This document shows, piece after piece, positions 34,031 to 45,580 of a stretch of 64,000 nt of DNA. The notes beneath the pieces were generated by a model. It was not told where the DNA came from. It worked only from the letters and a program-made list of their open reading frames with translations, and did no database searches. Made by a program: the position numbers and the translations under genes. The DNA comes from Odontocerum albicorne (Eukaryota > Arthropoda > Insecta > Trichoptera > Odontoceridae). Numbering within the stretch: position 1 is the stretch's first letter; the number at the start of each line of letters is the position of its first letter. Location of the stretch: positions 42,467,234 through 42,531,233 of the forward strand of contig OX463849.1 in assembly GCA_949825065.1 (NCBI GenBank), given 5' to 3'.

Positions 34031-37000
34031 CTGGAATAAAAAAAATGTAAGATATATACGCAGAAATATAAATTTGGTTAATAATGTATTGTATATACAA
34101 TGAAACTTCTATTGAACTAAATTATAGATGTGAGAAAAAATAGCTGTAGCTATTAGTTATTGTAAAAAAATATTCACTCATCTACATCAGTGTTCCCCAA
34201 CCTTTTGACACCAGCGGACCAGTCGAAAGAAGAAAAATATTTCCCGGACCGCTAATTCAGAAATAATAACTACTATTTATATAGTACATATTTTGTTTAT
34301 TAGTTTATTATTAGGGTCATCCAGAAAGTAAGGTTACAACATTTATGTATAGTAGGATCGAAAAATGCTTGTATTTAATTGAAATTCACAGGATACTTCA
34401 CAAATATATTAAACTATTTTTCAACGTAATCGCCGTCGAGATCGAGACATTCCTGTAGTCGGGGCACCAGCTTTTGTATGCCAGTGTCATAGACCTCCGC
34501 CGCCAGCTCTTTCAGCCACTTCTTCACAGCTTCCTCGACCTCCTGATCGTTGAAAAATTGTTGGGGTGTAGTGACACACTCATGTCTCATCCCCCATCAC
34601 GATAGAGTCCAGAAAAACTCCCTCCTGTGCAAAACGATCCAAAAATTCACGCGCGGCGGTCACTCGATTTTGACGGTGCTCCAGTGTGAGCATTCTGGGC
34701 ACACAACTTTTTGTAACCAAGTTTTTCCGACACAATATCACCAAGGAGACTTCGAGAAATGTCAGGAAATTCTTCGTGAAGGTCGTCAAGCGTCACAAGG
34801 CGGTCATTTCGCACTTGTTCTTCAATTTATTGCACAAGTTCGTCAGAAATCACTGCCTTGCCTCGTCGTATCAGTATGGCCTTCTCTGAACAACCTAACC
34901 CACTTCGTGACATGTTGTCCACTCATCACATCACTACCATAAATTTCCACAAGCTTCCGATGGATATTCGCGGCGGTATTGTTCTGCAAAGTCAAAAAAC
35001 GGATGACCGCGCGGACGTTTTGTGGCGGGAGCGCGCGACGACCTCTCCATCGGAAGAATTTACTTTGAACAAAAAGGCCGACAAACACGCGGGACCAAAC
35101 AAACTGACCGTTAGGATCCCCCCTACACGCCAGGTGCGCCAACTTCGAAACAGATTTCCACCGGCCTCGGGAGCCCTTGTAACCTTACTTTCTAGATGAC
35201 CCTCGTATGTACATATTGCAAATACAAAAAAAAACATGAAAATTATGTTGTTAATTGAAATAATTAGAAACCGATGAGTAAATACATTTTTAATAATAGT
35301 AATATCCTCAAGTAATATTATAATTACATAAAAACTTTTTTTTTAAATTAATTTATTTTAATTTTTAAAGAGAGATTTTGGAAATTCTGAGAAATTTTAG
35401 TATAGGCATTTTAAAATAACCGACTACTATTTGCAAAACCGGCAGAAAATTTCTGCAGACCAGCATTTGGCGTACACTGATCTATCTAGATACAAGTAAA
35501 CTAAATATAAAGTCTTGCTAACAACCAAAATAAAATATTTTAATAGATTTTCATAATTTGTTTTTAAGTTTCCGAGAGGTAAATCGCATTTTTTTGGTGT
35601 TGCAAGTTTTCAATTTTTTCAAAAACCCTGCATGCTTCTGAAAGAATAAGAGTACAGGTGATGATATTCTTTGATATATGTTGTTCTCTCCAGCGTCACA
35701 CAAATTTGCAATTGAATCGACTTAGATGTTATTTCCAACGTGATCATGTCGTCTTCAGTGACATTAACTTGTTCATCGATAGATGACGGTGCTGATACAT
35801 TTCAATAGCCACATATCTGATACCGGTCAATATAGTGTGTATAGTCTGAAGGGTGTTGATCTTAAAAGATGTTTTATTGATGTTAATGGTCAAGTCCATT
35901 GAATACATAGCCTTTTGTACAAGTAGATTTCAATCAAATCTCTTACAACAATTTATTATATCTAATGGTTGAAAAATGCTTAAAAAAATTTTACGGTTGA
36001 TCAAGTAAAATAGTATAAAAAGCAGGGCTGTGGAGTCGGAGTCGGAGTCGCGGAGTCGGAGTCGCGGTGTTTGGGCCGGAGTCGGAGTCGGAGTAGGAGT
36101 CGTAAAAAACGAGCGACTCCGACTGCTTTTTCGTTAAAATTTAAAATACATTTTTTTTTAATTATTTTAATGAATGTGTATTGTGCACGAATATTAAACT
36201 TGCAGGCGCAAGTCGCGCCGATATGGTGAATCACCGAGATCCATTTAATGCATAAAGTCTACGAAAATGTGTTTGTCTCCTTCTTTCTCACGTCGAAAGA
36301 AAATTCTGTTGGCTGGGATCTATGTTAACCCCATGGTTCGATCCATATTGACGGAAGAACAAATAAATAGAGCTAAAAACGCTCTGTTTGAATTAACCGT
36401 TCGTATGAAAGGCCTTCGACTAGAAAAAGAGACGACAGCAGGCAGCGTACACCAAGTATCATCATCTTCATCCGACACCGCTGAATCTGAAGACGATTTA
36501 GAAAAATATCTCAATGAATAAGATAAACTAAAACGTCCTCGTTTGAATCACAGTCCCAATATAGATGAAGGAGACTCTATTTCAAAATTTAAAATTGAAT
36601 TTTATGATGCATTGAAAATAATGGAAAAAATTGACCGAACTTATAAGTTAAATGTTGAAATGGCAATACAGCGGTATCTAGAAATCGTAAAAGATTCAGC
36701 ATTGATCGTTACAGCATTACCGCCAACCCAAGTATCCGTAGAGCGGTTATTTTCCGCTCTTAAAATTCTCAATTCTGATTTGAGAGCCTCTACAAATACA
36801 GATTTAATAGAAGCAATGTTGTTTTTAAGAATAAATTCTATTAAATAATTATTAAAGTTTGATCTTGTTTTATTTTTATCCCTATAACATGAAAAAATGG
36901 CTATATGCAAAGGTAGGAAACAACCTGATAAAATTGAGCCTTTTTGAGTCGGAGTTGTGGAGTCGGAGTTTAGAGTCGGAGTCGTGAAGTCGGAGTTGTG

Positions 37001-40000
37001 GAGTCGGAGTCGTGTTGTTGGCAAATATAGGAATCGGAGTCGGAGTCGTGTTTTTTTTTTTCCGACTCCACAGCCCTTGTACCGGACAGGTACAAAGACT
37101 GTAGAATAGGTTGTTGGTTGCCGCGTAGCGCTCGAAGAATCCACGTCGCGAATTCCGTTTCGAAGATCCAGCAAAAGAAGAAGAAGAGCAGGGAGAGATT
37201 CCTCTCAGGCAGCTTGATTGTAGGGAAGCGGGTCTCAAGTAAAACACAGTTACTGAGATTGTAAGTAGTGGTAATATATTTCAAAAAATCAGGTGGCCCT
37301 CTATATTAGTGGTCAGTCAGCCGTCACAAGCGCCCATTGTCCGTGAAATACGACAACTTTCGGGGTTTGGGCCACGCTTACGCCAACTGAACCCGGACCT
37401 ACCCCCGATCGCACCGCTTTGCAAGTCACATATTTCCAATGCGGTCGCGAATACGATCGGAGTCAAACAGACATATATTTAACATAGTAAAATATAGCAG
37501 ATTTACAAGTAAAATCATATACACTTCAACATATGGGAATACAAGGGTTTAAACATAATTATTCCAGAACATATACATATACAAAACCATATAAGCATAT
37601 TATTGAAGAATGAAATATCATAGATTCATAACATACAAGTTTAATAATACAGATCTACACACAGTGTCCTTTTCATATCACATACACACACACACACACG
37701 GGTGATGGTACACGTCCGATACAGCCCTGATAAAAAGCTTTGACAGACTGAACATATATTGTGGGTAACTGACACTTAGAGGAATAATAGATACAATATA
37801 ATCTTTGCGCATTTTATATGGAGTTACTTCAGGACTGGATGAAATAAACAACACATGCGGGAAAATGATTATTCGAGGAACAGTTATTAAATTTTAATTT
37901 CAAATATTACAAACATATTATAAATCTAAATGATAAGATGGATGGAAAAAGAGTTGCAAATGCTAAAAGGAAGAGATAATCCCAACACATGATAACAATA
38001 TGAAGCAGCACAAAGACAAGCACAGCGCCATATAAAAAGTATTATTAATAAGTATAGAATTAAATCATTACTATATATGATATTCTAGACATTGCCACTG
38101 TTATATGATTACTTTTTTCAACAAAATTAAGGGTTATGAAAAGGTTTAAATGTGGCAAATATTAACACTTTGATATTTTTCATCATTGAGAATTGAACTC
38201 ATAAGTAGAAGAGAAGTGATCTACCTCTAAGCTCCGGAGGTTATCGATTTTAATGTATTCATAATTGGATATAGCATCTAATACTTTTAATTTTCAAAGA
38301 AAAATATTTATAAAAATTCATCGCATTAAACCGCTAAATTGCGAATATATCATAGAAATCAAGTTACGTAGATTCTACTCACTGATTGCTACAATATATA
38401 CTACTTCAACCTCAGACAAGACAGTATAGCCAAACTGAATTAATTTTTTTTATATAAAATTTTCTATAAAATATGGTTTGCTCGTTATTTTTCATTTTTA
38501 CCTAGCACTATAATTATAAAAATATATTATTATTAGTCAAAGCATTAGCACTGTAAAGATCTATACATTTTTAATTGATTTAATTAAAACACTGCTTTTT
38601 TCACTTAATGATTTAATTAAAACACTGCTTTTTTTACTTCATGATTTAATTAAAACACTACTTTTTTCACCCCTACCGCTTAACGTGTTCCCCGCGGGGA
38701 GCACAAACGCCTGTGATCTGACGACAATCCAAGTTTCAAATCACAAATACTTAAAAAAAATGACACAAAACCGGAATAAAAATTGAACTAAAATTTAAAA
38801 TAATCTTTATTCTAGCGACATCTCTGAAAACCTTGTCAAATAATATATTAGTTTATGAGATATTGTTGAATAAACAGAGTGCCGAATTTTTTTGGTTTCT
38901 CAATATTTCCAGCATTAACGACCTGTCGCGCGGATCGAGTCCTGCGATGAGTCTCTCTTATGTAAATAAACATTACTAGTGCTATATGCATTTGATTGGG
39001 TGAGTGTCATGAAGCATTGATTTGATCGTAGCATTCCTTTGTTTATTTTACGTAATGTTCAGTTTATCTCCTTTATTTAATGAGTCTCCTTAAGAGTAAT
39101 GACTATTATTTATTATCAGAAAATTACTTAAGTGTCATGTTTACTTGGTGTTGTAATCAAATATCAGTGGTTCTAAACAAAATATGTGTTTAAACTTAGA
39201 AATTAAAAAACGCTGAAATTGTGCCGCGCACAGGATTCGTGGAATTTGATTTTTAACGCGGTAAACAGGTTAAAGTTAAAACCCTATCGCTCAAGTGGAA
39301 AAAACAGTGTTATTATCAAATCAATTAAAATTATAAAAAGTTGATCCTCCACACTTACTTGATCAACCGTACTTAATGTTGCAGAATCGGTACTACATGT
39401 TATCTGCACGTATTTTTGTTCTTTTTTTGTTTTTAACTATACTACACTGAATTTAGAACCAAAAAGGTATTTTAGCTATGCTACGATGTAAGGTGTAATC
39501 GTGATGTAAGGTGTATCGGTGTAAGGTGTAGCTGTGTAGTATTGTGCTGGATTTCCATGTGGAAGGCCACCAGTTTGAATTCCACATTGTGCTACTCCCC
39601 TCGAATAACACAGGCATTTTATTCAGTATTTGGGGGTATAAGGATACCTATGATTTCAGTCATATTTTAAATATTTTTTTAAAAACAACAAATTTCAAAT
39701 AAGTTATCTACTGACATCAACGAGTGAAGCAAGCAAATATAATACATATATCTTTTTACAGCCTTCATAAAAATGTGAACTAGATTTCTGTGCTCCCTCT
39801 TTAGTATTTGTTTAGAGCTATTGATAATTGAAAAGCTTCCATCATGTAACATTTTCAAGAAAAATCAATGACTCCAATGATGAACTCTGAATATTCAATA
39901 GATATAAAATAGTAGTTTCTTTTCAAGTCAAATAAAAATTCTTCAATATTTTGTTTAAGTAAAAAGAATATTGTCAGCAAGAGAAACAGAAAAGCGTATA

Positions 40001-40409
40001 TTTACCTGATGCCTCCCCCTCGATAATACACAAAATGTGCAGCAGCTAAATTAGCACCCAGAATATCAAATCTCTTTTGCTTGAATTCATAATACATGTT
40101 TTCCATTATCTCGTCGTGTTTCTTGATCCATTCTCTAATTTTGGGAATCCATGTGTTTGCGGGATTATGCAATATTTTAAAAGTTTCTGGATTAAAATAT
40201 TCAGATTCTTTTCCGATGAGTGAAAATTTCGATTTATCCCCTGTAGTCTCTGTTAAATTTTCTCTCCAAATGGGATACTCTTCCCCATATATCTCCACCT
40301 TATTCGTAGTTTCGTCATGCTTATTTTTATTGGAATATAAACGAACTATTCCTAATCTACGAGAGAGATTTCTTGATCTTATGAAAATATTCGGTATAGT
40401 TAAAGACAT
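33595..40409 (-). CDS. DMAC2: DMAC2/ATP5S-like mitochondrial LRR protein
   Basis: Coding parts on the minus strand are 40409-40006 and 34030-33595 (404 + 436 nt = 279 residues plus stop). Family knowledge: DMAC2 (ATP5SL) assists assembly of the distal membrane arm of mitochondrial complex I; ATP5S is its close relative. Seen: an Arg-rich amphipathic start (MSLTIPNIFIRSRNLSRRLG) fitting a matrix-targeting peptide; the block LGANLAAAHFVYYRGGGIRF, then GNDAWIR spanning the splice junction; and C-terminal leucine-rich repeats (YIKYLSLKNNPKIDDWCLDK, SLEYLDLNGTSITHRGL, LERLKVLKLDE). The 5975-bp intron holds two nests of transposons. Family membership is secure. DMAC2 rather than the ATP5S paralogue is inferred from the length and the N-terminal region. 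Confidence 0.85.
34188..35479. mobile_element. hAT-like non-autonomous element, split by a mariner
   Basis: The left end is CAGTGTTCCCCAACCTTTTG and the right end, reverse complemented, is CAGTGTACGCCAAATGCTGG. Flanking 8-mers ATCTACAT (34180-34187) and ATCTATCT (35480-35487) match at 6 of 8 positions, consistent with an old 8-bp hAT target duplication. Only about 400 bp belong to the element itself; the mariner at 34314-35205 fills the rest. Confidence 0.75.
34314..35205 (-). mobile_element. mariner deletion derivative, copy 1
   Basis: 892 bp; the 5' end (right) is CGAGGGTCATCTAGAAAGTA with TA at 35206-35207, and the 3' end (left) is GGGTCATCCAGAAAGTAAGG with TA before it. The minus strand encodes the HTH part (FLTLQNNTAANIHRKLVEIY), PRMLTLEHRQNRVTAAREFL and MGDET, then jumps from CACTACACCCC to ACAATTTTTCAACGATCAGG, joining the first catalytic Asp region to the C-terminus. 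The second and third catalytic Asp are absent. The same junction occurs in the copy at 56220-57137. Confidence 0.9.
36300..36848 (+). pseudogene. hAT transposase C-terminal fragment with stop
   Basis: Reads MVRSILTEEQINRAKNALFE ... EDDLEKYLNE, then an in-frame TAA at 36519-36521, then FKIEFYDALKIM and VTALPPTQVSVERLFSALKI with NSDLRASTNTDLIEAMLFLR. The latter is the hAT C-terminal dimerisation domain. BED finger and RNase H-like catalytic parts are missing, so this copy is internally deleted and interrupted. Confidence 0.88.
37078..37723. mobile_element. solo LTR inside the hAT terminal repeat
   Basis: 646 bp starting TGTACCGGACAGGTACAAAG and ending CACGTCCGATACA. The target duplication GCCCT is at 37073-37077 and 37724-37728. 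It is clearly homologous to the LTR at 12237-12762 (shared segments such as CACAAGCGCCCATT and CGATCGGAGT). It includes a short (CA)n run at 37684-37699. Confidence 0.92.
38576..38674. repeat. 33-bp tandem repeat, three copies
   Basis: TGATTTAATTAAAACACTGC begins units at 38576, 38609 and 38642, each ending in CTTTTTTCACTT-like sequence. A related inverted segment (AATAACACTGTTTTTTCCAC on the minus strand) is near 39290-39320, so the unit may belong to subterminal repeats of the surrounding element. Confidence 0.85.
38684..39269. mobile_element. piggyBac-like MITE
   Basis: TTAA at 38680-38683 and 39270-39273 flank CGTGTTCCCCGCGG and (reverse complement) CCTGTTTACCGCGT. No coding sequence. 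A CCCCGCGGGG palindrome lies at the left end. Confidence 0.6.
39528..39668 (+). repeat. tRNA-like SINE (family 2)
   Basis: GTGGAAGGCCACCAGTTTGAATTCCACATTGTGCTA (B-box region) and GTATTTGGGGGTATAAGGAT match the copy at 51690-51836, which has the better head. Confidence 0.65.
40006..40409 (-). CDS. DMAC2: DMAC2-like exon 1 (mitochondrial presequence)
   Basis: The start ATG at 40409 gives MSLTIPNIFIRSRNLSRRLG, a basic presequence ending near YSNKN. The donor is ATCAG|GTAAATA at 40006/40005. It leaves two bases (AG) that pair with A of exon 2. Confidence 0.9.
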
Positions 40410-41330
40410 TATTGGCTATAATGATCCCACAACAAAGTAGCGTGAGACAGCGCCTCCAAGATATATTAAGTTGGAAAGAAAAATAATTTCCAAAATCTCT
40501 CAATAATGTATCATATTTCTAAAATTACTATACATTAAACACATAATAATACTATATATAACACGAATTAGATTAATACAAATAACATGTCAAAAATTTA
40601 CTTCTTGAATAATGGCCGTGAAATTCTAAATATATAAATAAAAAATACTTGTATTATGACGTAAGATAAGCATAGACAAACTTGACAGCATTGTAACTGA
40701 CAAATCATTATTTATAATTATGATCTTATTGTGCATAAGTGCTACTTCCAAAAAGCTGATTTCGAGTATTATATGTGAGCATGATGAAAAAAGGTTCAGG
40801 AATCAAAAAAGATAACTATTTTTATAGTTAATCGAGTCAATCTAACGGTAAATAATTTTGAAAAACACCATTTTCAGCATGAAAGTAGGTGCCTTTCGAA
40901 TTCGAGCGATATAATTTTATGAAAAATATACTTTTTAAATGTAAATGTTAAGGAAAGCTGTTTCTTTTCCACACAACGCAATTATTTTATATGATTTAAT
41001 TATTTTTCACAACTCACGATGATATGAAGGTACGCATACAAACGTTACAAGCAAATTTCAGTAAGTGTTTCTACTAAACTTATAATTTGCAAAGCTGTAT
41101 TTATATAACTTTAGATTTATTTAAATCTTAATTGAATAATTTAAATTCGATTTTTTCTATATATGTAGCAATAAAGTTTGGATGCTAGTAATAAAAGATA
41201 GTGAGTAATGAATGAAATATATTTTTATTTATAACGAAACTAAACACAAAATGATTTAAACTGAATAACAAAATAAGAAATCTTGACAACAAGAAGTTCC
41301 AAGTGTGTTTTAAGGTTTACGCGGTTGTTC
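40410..41330. other. 5' flank of DMAC2-like gene, unassigned
   Basis: AT-rich; presumably contains the promoter and 5' UTR on the minus strand, but I see no clear motif. Confidence 0.35.
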
Positions 41331-41361
41331 ATATAATTTGTATAAGAATTTTGAGATTGTT

Positions 41362-41422
41362 GCATCGCGTGGTTTGACTTTAAATGCCTTTTATGGGCAT
41401 TACAAGCAAAACCACGCGATGC
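41362..41422. repeat. hairpin in a zinc-finger-like remnant
   Basis: GCATCGCGTGGTTT (left) pairs with AAACCACGCGATGC (right) and continues imperfectly to a TTTTAT loop. The + strand frame 41338-41538 reads HYKQNHAMPHTEKPYTTEVS with NGFTIKKFTYERRV, faintly like a decayed C2H2 finger linker (H-x-EKPY). The coding assignment is weak; the hairpin is seen directly. Confidence 0.4.
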
Positions 41423-41559
41423 CACATACTGAAAAACCATATACAACTGAAGTTTCAAATGGTTTTACTATTAAAAAGTTCACTTACGAGCGTAGGGTTA
41501 TTGGGAAAGGCAAAAAATCAATAGAATCTCTAGCTTAGCACATTATTATATTAGTCGCA

Positions 41560-42050
41560 GGGATGCATGATGGGAAAAGGAAGGGGAAAATAGAGCATGG
41601 AGAATATTTTTCAAAGCAAGAAAAGATAATAGTGATGAAGAAATGGAAAGAAAGACAGAATAGATATAATAAAAGATATAAACAAAAAGACTGGTTGAAG
41701 AAAAGAAGTTGAATGCGGGGAGGAAAAATGAAAAGATTTTGAAAGGAAGTAAAATGAGAAAGGAAAACGTTACAGGAAGTATGAGTGGAATCAAATATAA
41801 GAATGGGAGGATTATGTCAGAAGAAGAAAGGGTTCGTAATAAAATCAGTCTAGTTACAAGAAGTATGAGCAGCTGTTAAAAACATGAAAAAAGGAAAACC
41901 GTCAGGTTGCGATGAAGTGAGCACAGAAATAATAGTGTATGGGGGTAAACGAATGATGTAACATGATAGTTACCGGAAAATTACAGAGTCTAATAAGCAA
42001 ATAGTATTGTATTGAATTACGCTTTCGTTGTACATAGTACACCCTGACAA
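41560..42050 (+). mobile_element. LINE reverse-transcriptase remnant
   Basis: Decayed coding with KNMKKGKPSGCDEVSTEIIV, the conserved pre-catalytic RT block (KAxGxDxIxxE). It probably belongs to the same LINE family as 49530-50395. It has no ends and no intact frame. Confidence 0.6.
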
Positions 42051-42111
42051 CCTTGTGGCAATATCTTACAAGCAACCAGAAAGATGTTAAAGAGGCCTTA
42101 TGTTAAGTGAA

Positions 42112-42223
42112 CACCAGACTGGAATCCTTTTTTGAAAAAAATCAGGGTTCCAACGAGAATTGAACCCGCAGCCTTCGGGTTGAGAGACAAGCATCTTACT
42201 AACTAGGCCACATAGGTCGTCTA
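42112..42223 (-). repeat. tRNA-like SINE (family 1)
   Basis: The reverse complement contains GTGGCCTAGTTAGTAAGATG (A-box region) and GCGGGTTCAATTCTCGTTGG (B-box region), then CCCTGATTTTTTTCAAAAAA. This is the clearest tRNA-like head of the family. Confidence 0.7.
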
Positions 42224-42559
42224 CTAAAAAATACAAATAAATAAAGTACACAAGCAAAAATGAATAAACACGTTATATTTGGTAAAGGAAATCACACACT
42301 TTCAATATCACAGTGAGCTATTTCACTTAGAATATACAAATAAATGAAATTAATGATTTCACACAGAAAAAATAGGAATTCCGTAGTTTCTTATTTTTCT
42401 ATAACAGAACTGTTTTTATTATAAAAAATGGTAAATTTTATGATTCACACGACTTATAAATTACAATTTTTTTTTCAATTACAAAACATGATAAATTTTA
42501 TTGTTGATACCGCAAATGAACACAATATTTTCTATTAGTTTACAGAAGTCACAGTGATT

Positions 42560-42880
42560 CTGAATTAACTGTTATTTCTTGGCCTCGAGCGTCCTCAAAG
42601 AAATAAGGACCGATGATTCCCAACGCTGACATGGCTGCCCAAACTGCTACTCGTGCACAATGGAGTGGCCTCCGATGTTTTGTCTTGCATTTTCATAGCT
42701 CCAATAGCATGGCAATTTTGCTTCTTGGCAAAGCCATTCATATGGAAATGTGCTTCGTTTGAAAAGAGTATGTTATTAAACCCGGAGAGCTGTTTACACA
42801 TTTTATCTGCGAAATCCAGTCTTGTAACAAAGTCTGCTTCATTTGAATCCTGAACAAGTTGATTTTTTTAGGAATGGAGT
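42560..42880 (-). mobile_element. IS630/Tc1-type transposase remnant
   Basis: The minus strand encodes fragments NNILFSNEAHFHMNGFAKKQ and HCARVAVWAAMSALGIIGPY with FFEDARGQEITVNS, the DEAHF...GPYFFED pattern of a Tc1/IS630-type DDE transposase family widespread in insects. Frames are broken and ends were not found. Confidence 0.65.
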
Positions 42881-43784
42881 TTTAAATCAAGTGATAACAT
42901 TCATTGCAAGGTTGTACGCGATATCGCTAATGTTGACGAACTTCTTCGTAAAACATACGGACGTAAAATGTGCGCTATTGCCCCGTGAAGTGATTCATGA
43001 TGACTAAAATTACAAGAACCGATCGAGCGAATGAGGCCTTCCACGTCTTTTCTATTTCTTTAATACTAGGTTTTCGAGTTTTAAAGGAAACAAAAGTGCA
43101 CTTTATTCTAGGCCACCTTCGCCTCTCCTGAAAAGTCAGATTTTTGAAATCAGCACTTGGGTATTACATCCTCATAATTAATCATATTATGCTTCTGTTA
43201 ATTGTCAGTTTTTGGCTCCCCTAAAATGGTATTTTTACAAATAATTCTGCATTTTTAACTCCTAAATTCTGTATTATGTTTATCCACAGTGGCAAAAATA
43301 CTATTTTGACATGTAGTCTAGTATTTAAATATGACTAACAATATGTCACAAAATAGCAATTTGACTTAAGCACTAGAATCAACTTGACTCATTTAAACAG
43401 TGAGATTTTCTTGCGTGAACTTAACAATGATGGTCATAAAACTGCAGGCAGGCAATCTAACAATGTAACATGATATACTCTCAAAAAAATTGTATGCATG
43501 CCTTGTTGTATCGTGAGTATGATCATGTCAGCTCCCGGTCGACTCATATGCAGCGCTTGAGCCAACCAGCTAATAACATCGCTTCCACCTAATAAATCCT
43601 TCTATGGTCGAACCCTACAGCGCAGTTGTGAGTTCATTTTGTAATATATCCACAACATTACTTCTCTATCTCATTATTCAATCATTTAAGAGTTTGGTAA
43701 TACATCCCCATTGATAAGACATTCCGTTTTTTCTAACTTTTTTATTATTCATTTTCAGTCTCAATTAACTTAAAAAACATTACT
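42881..43784. other. unassigned intergenic sequence
   Basis: Possible upstream debris of the IS630-like element to about 43150; otherwise nothing recognised. Confidence 0.35.
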
Positions 43785-45070
43785 TGGATATTTGACAACC
43801 TCTATGGCGCCCATTACACGCTCAATCTGGATCGCAATCCGCGATCCAAATCGGCGATCACGGATTGCGATCCGATTGATCAATCCATCAATCCGCTCAT
43901 TACACGGTCAATCTTGACCGCGATCATTGATCGGCGATCACGGATTGCGATCCAGATTGACCGTGTAACGGGCGCCTTAGGCCCCCGTTACACGGTCAAT
44001 CTGGATCGCAATCCGTGATCGCAATCAATGATCGCGGTCCAGATTGACCGTGTAAGGAGCGGATTGATCAATCAGATCGCAAAATATCTGGATATTTTGA
44101 AATCACGCTTGCGATCCGCTGCTCGCGATCGGGATTGTTCGTGTGAGGTCGTGTAAGATCGCGTCAGTCAACGCTTACGCACCGATAGAGATGGACGTAT
44201 GCTCTCTATCGGGAATTTTAAAGAAAATAAAGCCGCAATCGGCTGAATTGACGATAAATAAATAAATAAACAAGTTGACGTGAGAAAAAAAAAATGTCTG
44301 AGATCGAATTATAGGAGAATTTAAAAAAAATACAAATTCAAGCTTCACTGATAGATGCAGGAGACATGACAGCAGAAAATTTAAGGTCTTCAATATTTCT
44401 GCCTGTAGCAAGATAACGCAATGTTACTGCTAATTTTTCTTCAGGTGTTTTACTTTTTCTCATACAAGTATCTTGTTTAGATATGTATGGGGTGGGGCTA
44501 CCATTTCTAACAACTCATCAAAACATTTTCCACTCATCCTGAAGTAATTTTTATAGTCATCTTTTTAAGCAGTTAATCGTATTTATTTTAGTAGATTTAA
44601 ATGGGTATACAATTCTCTCATTCGTAGCCACTGTTTAACCCAATGTTTCCTTCGAACTCACTTTTTCAAAGTTACGGCCAGAACTAGGGCTACAACAGCT
44701 TTTATTTTTACGTCTATTTTGAGTTGAGAAAGATGTTGACGCAGCGGCTGCGACGTGTGGACTGATGGAAATCGGATTGATCGTGTAATGTAGTCGCGCG
44801 ATCCGTCAATCCGTGATCGTCGATTTGGATCGCGGATTGCGATCCAGATTGAGCGTGTAACGGCCGCCTATGGCCTAGTTGGTAAGATGTTTGTCTATTA
44901 ATCTGGGGGATGTGTTCCGATAGAACGCCGATTTTTAAAAAAGGATTCAGTCTCATTTACCCTTACGGCCTCTTGAACAGCTTTCTGGTTAGTTGGAAGA
45001 GATTGCTACATGACAATAAGCCCGCCAGGTTATGTGATGTATATAATGAAAGTGTAATACAACAAAATAC
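43785..45070 (+). repeat. tRNA-like SINE (family 1) split by Harbinger
   Basis: TTTGACAACCTC TAT before 43806 and TATGGCCTAGTTGGTAAGAT after 44868 join to the family-1 head. The body continues with GATTGCTACATGACAATAAG to about 45070. The Harbinger insertion duplicated TAT. Confidence 0.75.
43806..44868 (-). mobile_element. PIF/Harbinger pair (tandem, TTA between)
   Basis: Outer ends are GGCGCCCATTACACGCTCAA and (reverse complement) GGCGGCCGTTACACGCTCAA, flanked by TAT. A first complete miniature (43806-43976) is followed by TTA and then a second element (43980-44868) that starts GGCCCCCGTTACACGGTCAA. The second carries a decayed minus-strand Harbinger nuclease start (NYFRMSGKCFDELLEMVAP near 44500-44560). 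The interior is packed with GGATTGCGATCC-type inverted repeats. Confidence 0.82.
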
Positions 45071-45580
45071 AATACTTATAAAGCGCTTTATAGTGTTTGG
45101 ATAACAACATTAATACAATTATTTACATGATAAACTAATAAACGTGTAATGAAGACAGCTTTATATACTCGTATAAATGCAATTTAAGCACATAGCAACT
45201 GAAGAATAAAATATTTTATTTTGCTTTATGGAATTACCCCCGCTTTTCAGTATAGAAGACTATTTTTTAAGCTATTCTTCAGCAATAAGTAAAAATGTAG
45301 ATAGATCCTCGAAAAAAATCAAACAATAGACAATTTTTATCTTTTATACTCGTAAAAATAAAACTTTTTTATTTTGTAAAAAATAATAAATAAAAGTTTC
45401 ATGTTTTTTTTAGCAATAGTTGGTAAAGGATAGCTGTATATACATATATTTAACTGTGTAAATAAATAGCACTAAAAAACTAAAGTATTGAATTTCAACA
45501 TATTAAATCAGTTTAACAAAACACATTCTGATAAATAAGAGTTTAAAATGTAATGGAATAGTCAATAAGCTAGTAACACA
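45071..45580. other. unassigned AT-rich sequence
   Basis: No recognised feature. Confidence 0.4.

Larger units (their letters stand above)
36023..37729 (+). mobile_element. hAT element with GGAGTCGGAGTCGG ends
   Basis: The 8-bp duplication ATAAAAAG is at 36015-36022 and 37730-37737. Ends are CAGGGCTGTGGAGTCGGAGT and TCCGACTCCACAGCCCT(G), with long subterminal GGAGTC arrays on both sides. A solo LTR has inserted inside the final bases of the right inverted repeat. A hAT transposase C-terminus is present (36300-36848). Confidence 0.95.
35994..39369. mobile_element. Tc1/mariner-type element carrying nested insertions
   Basis: CGGTTGATCAAGTAA at 35994-36008 and its exact inverse at 39355-39369 are both flanked by TA (35992-35993, 39370-39371). 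Without the nested hAT, LTR and piggyBac-like elements, about 1.07 kb remain. No transposase is recognisable, so the class is inferred from the TA target and short inverted ends. Confidence 0.5.

Noticed and set aside
42112..42223. tRNA gene (minus strand)
   Set aside because: A and B boxes are present, but no paired acceptor stem or proper anticodon arm is visible, and similar heads with the same downstream body occur at several sites; this is a SINE.
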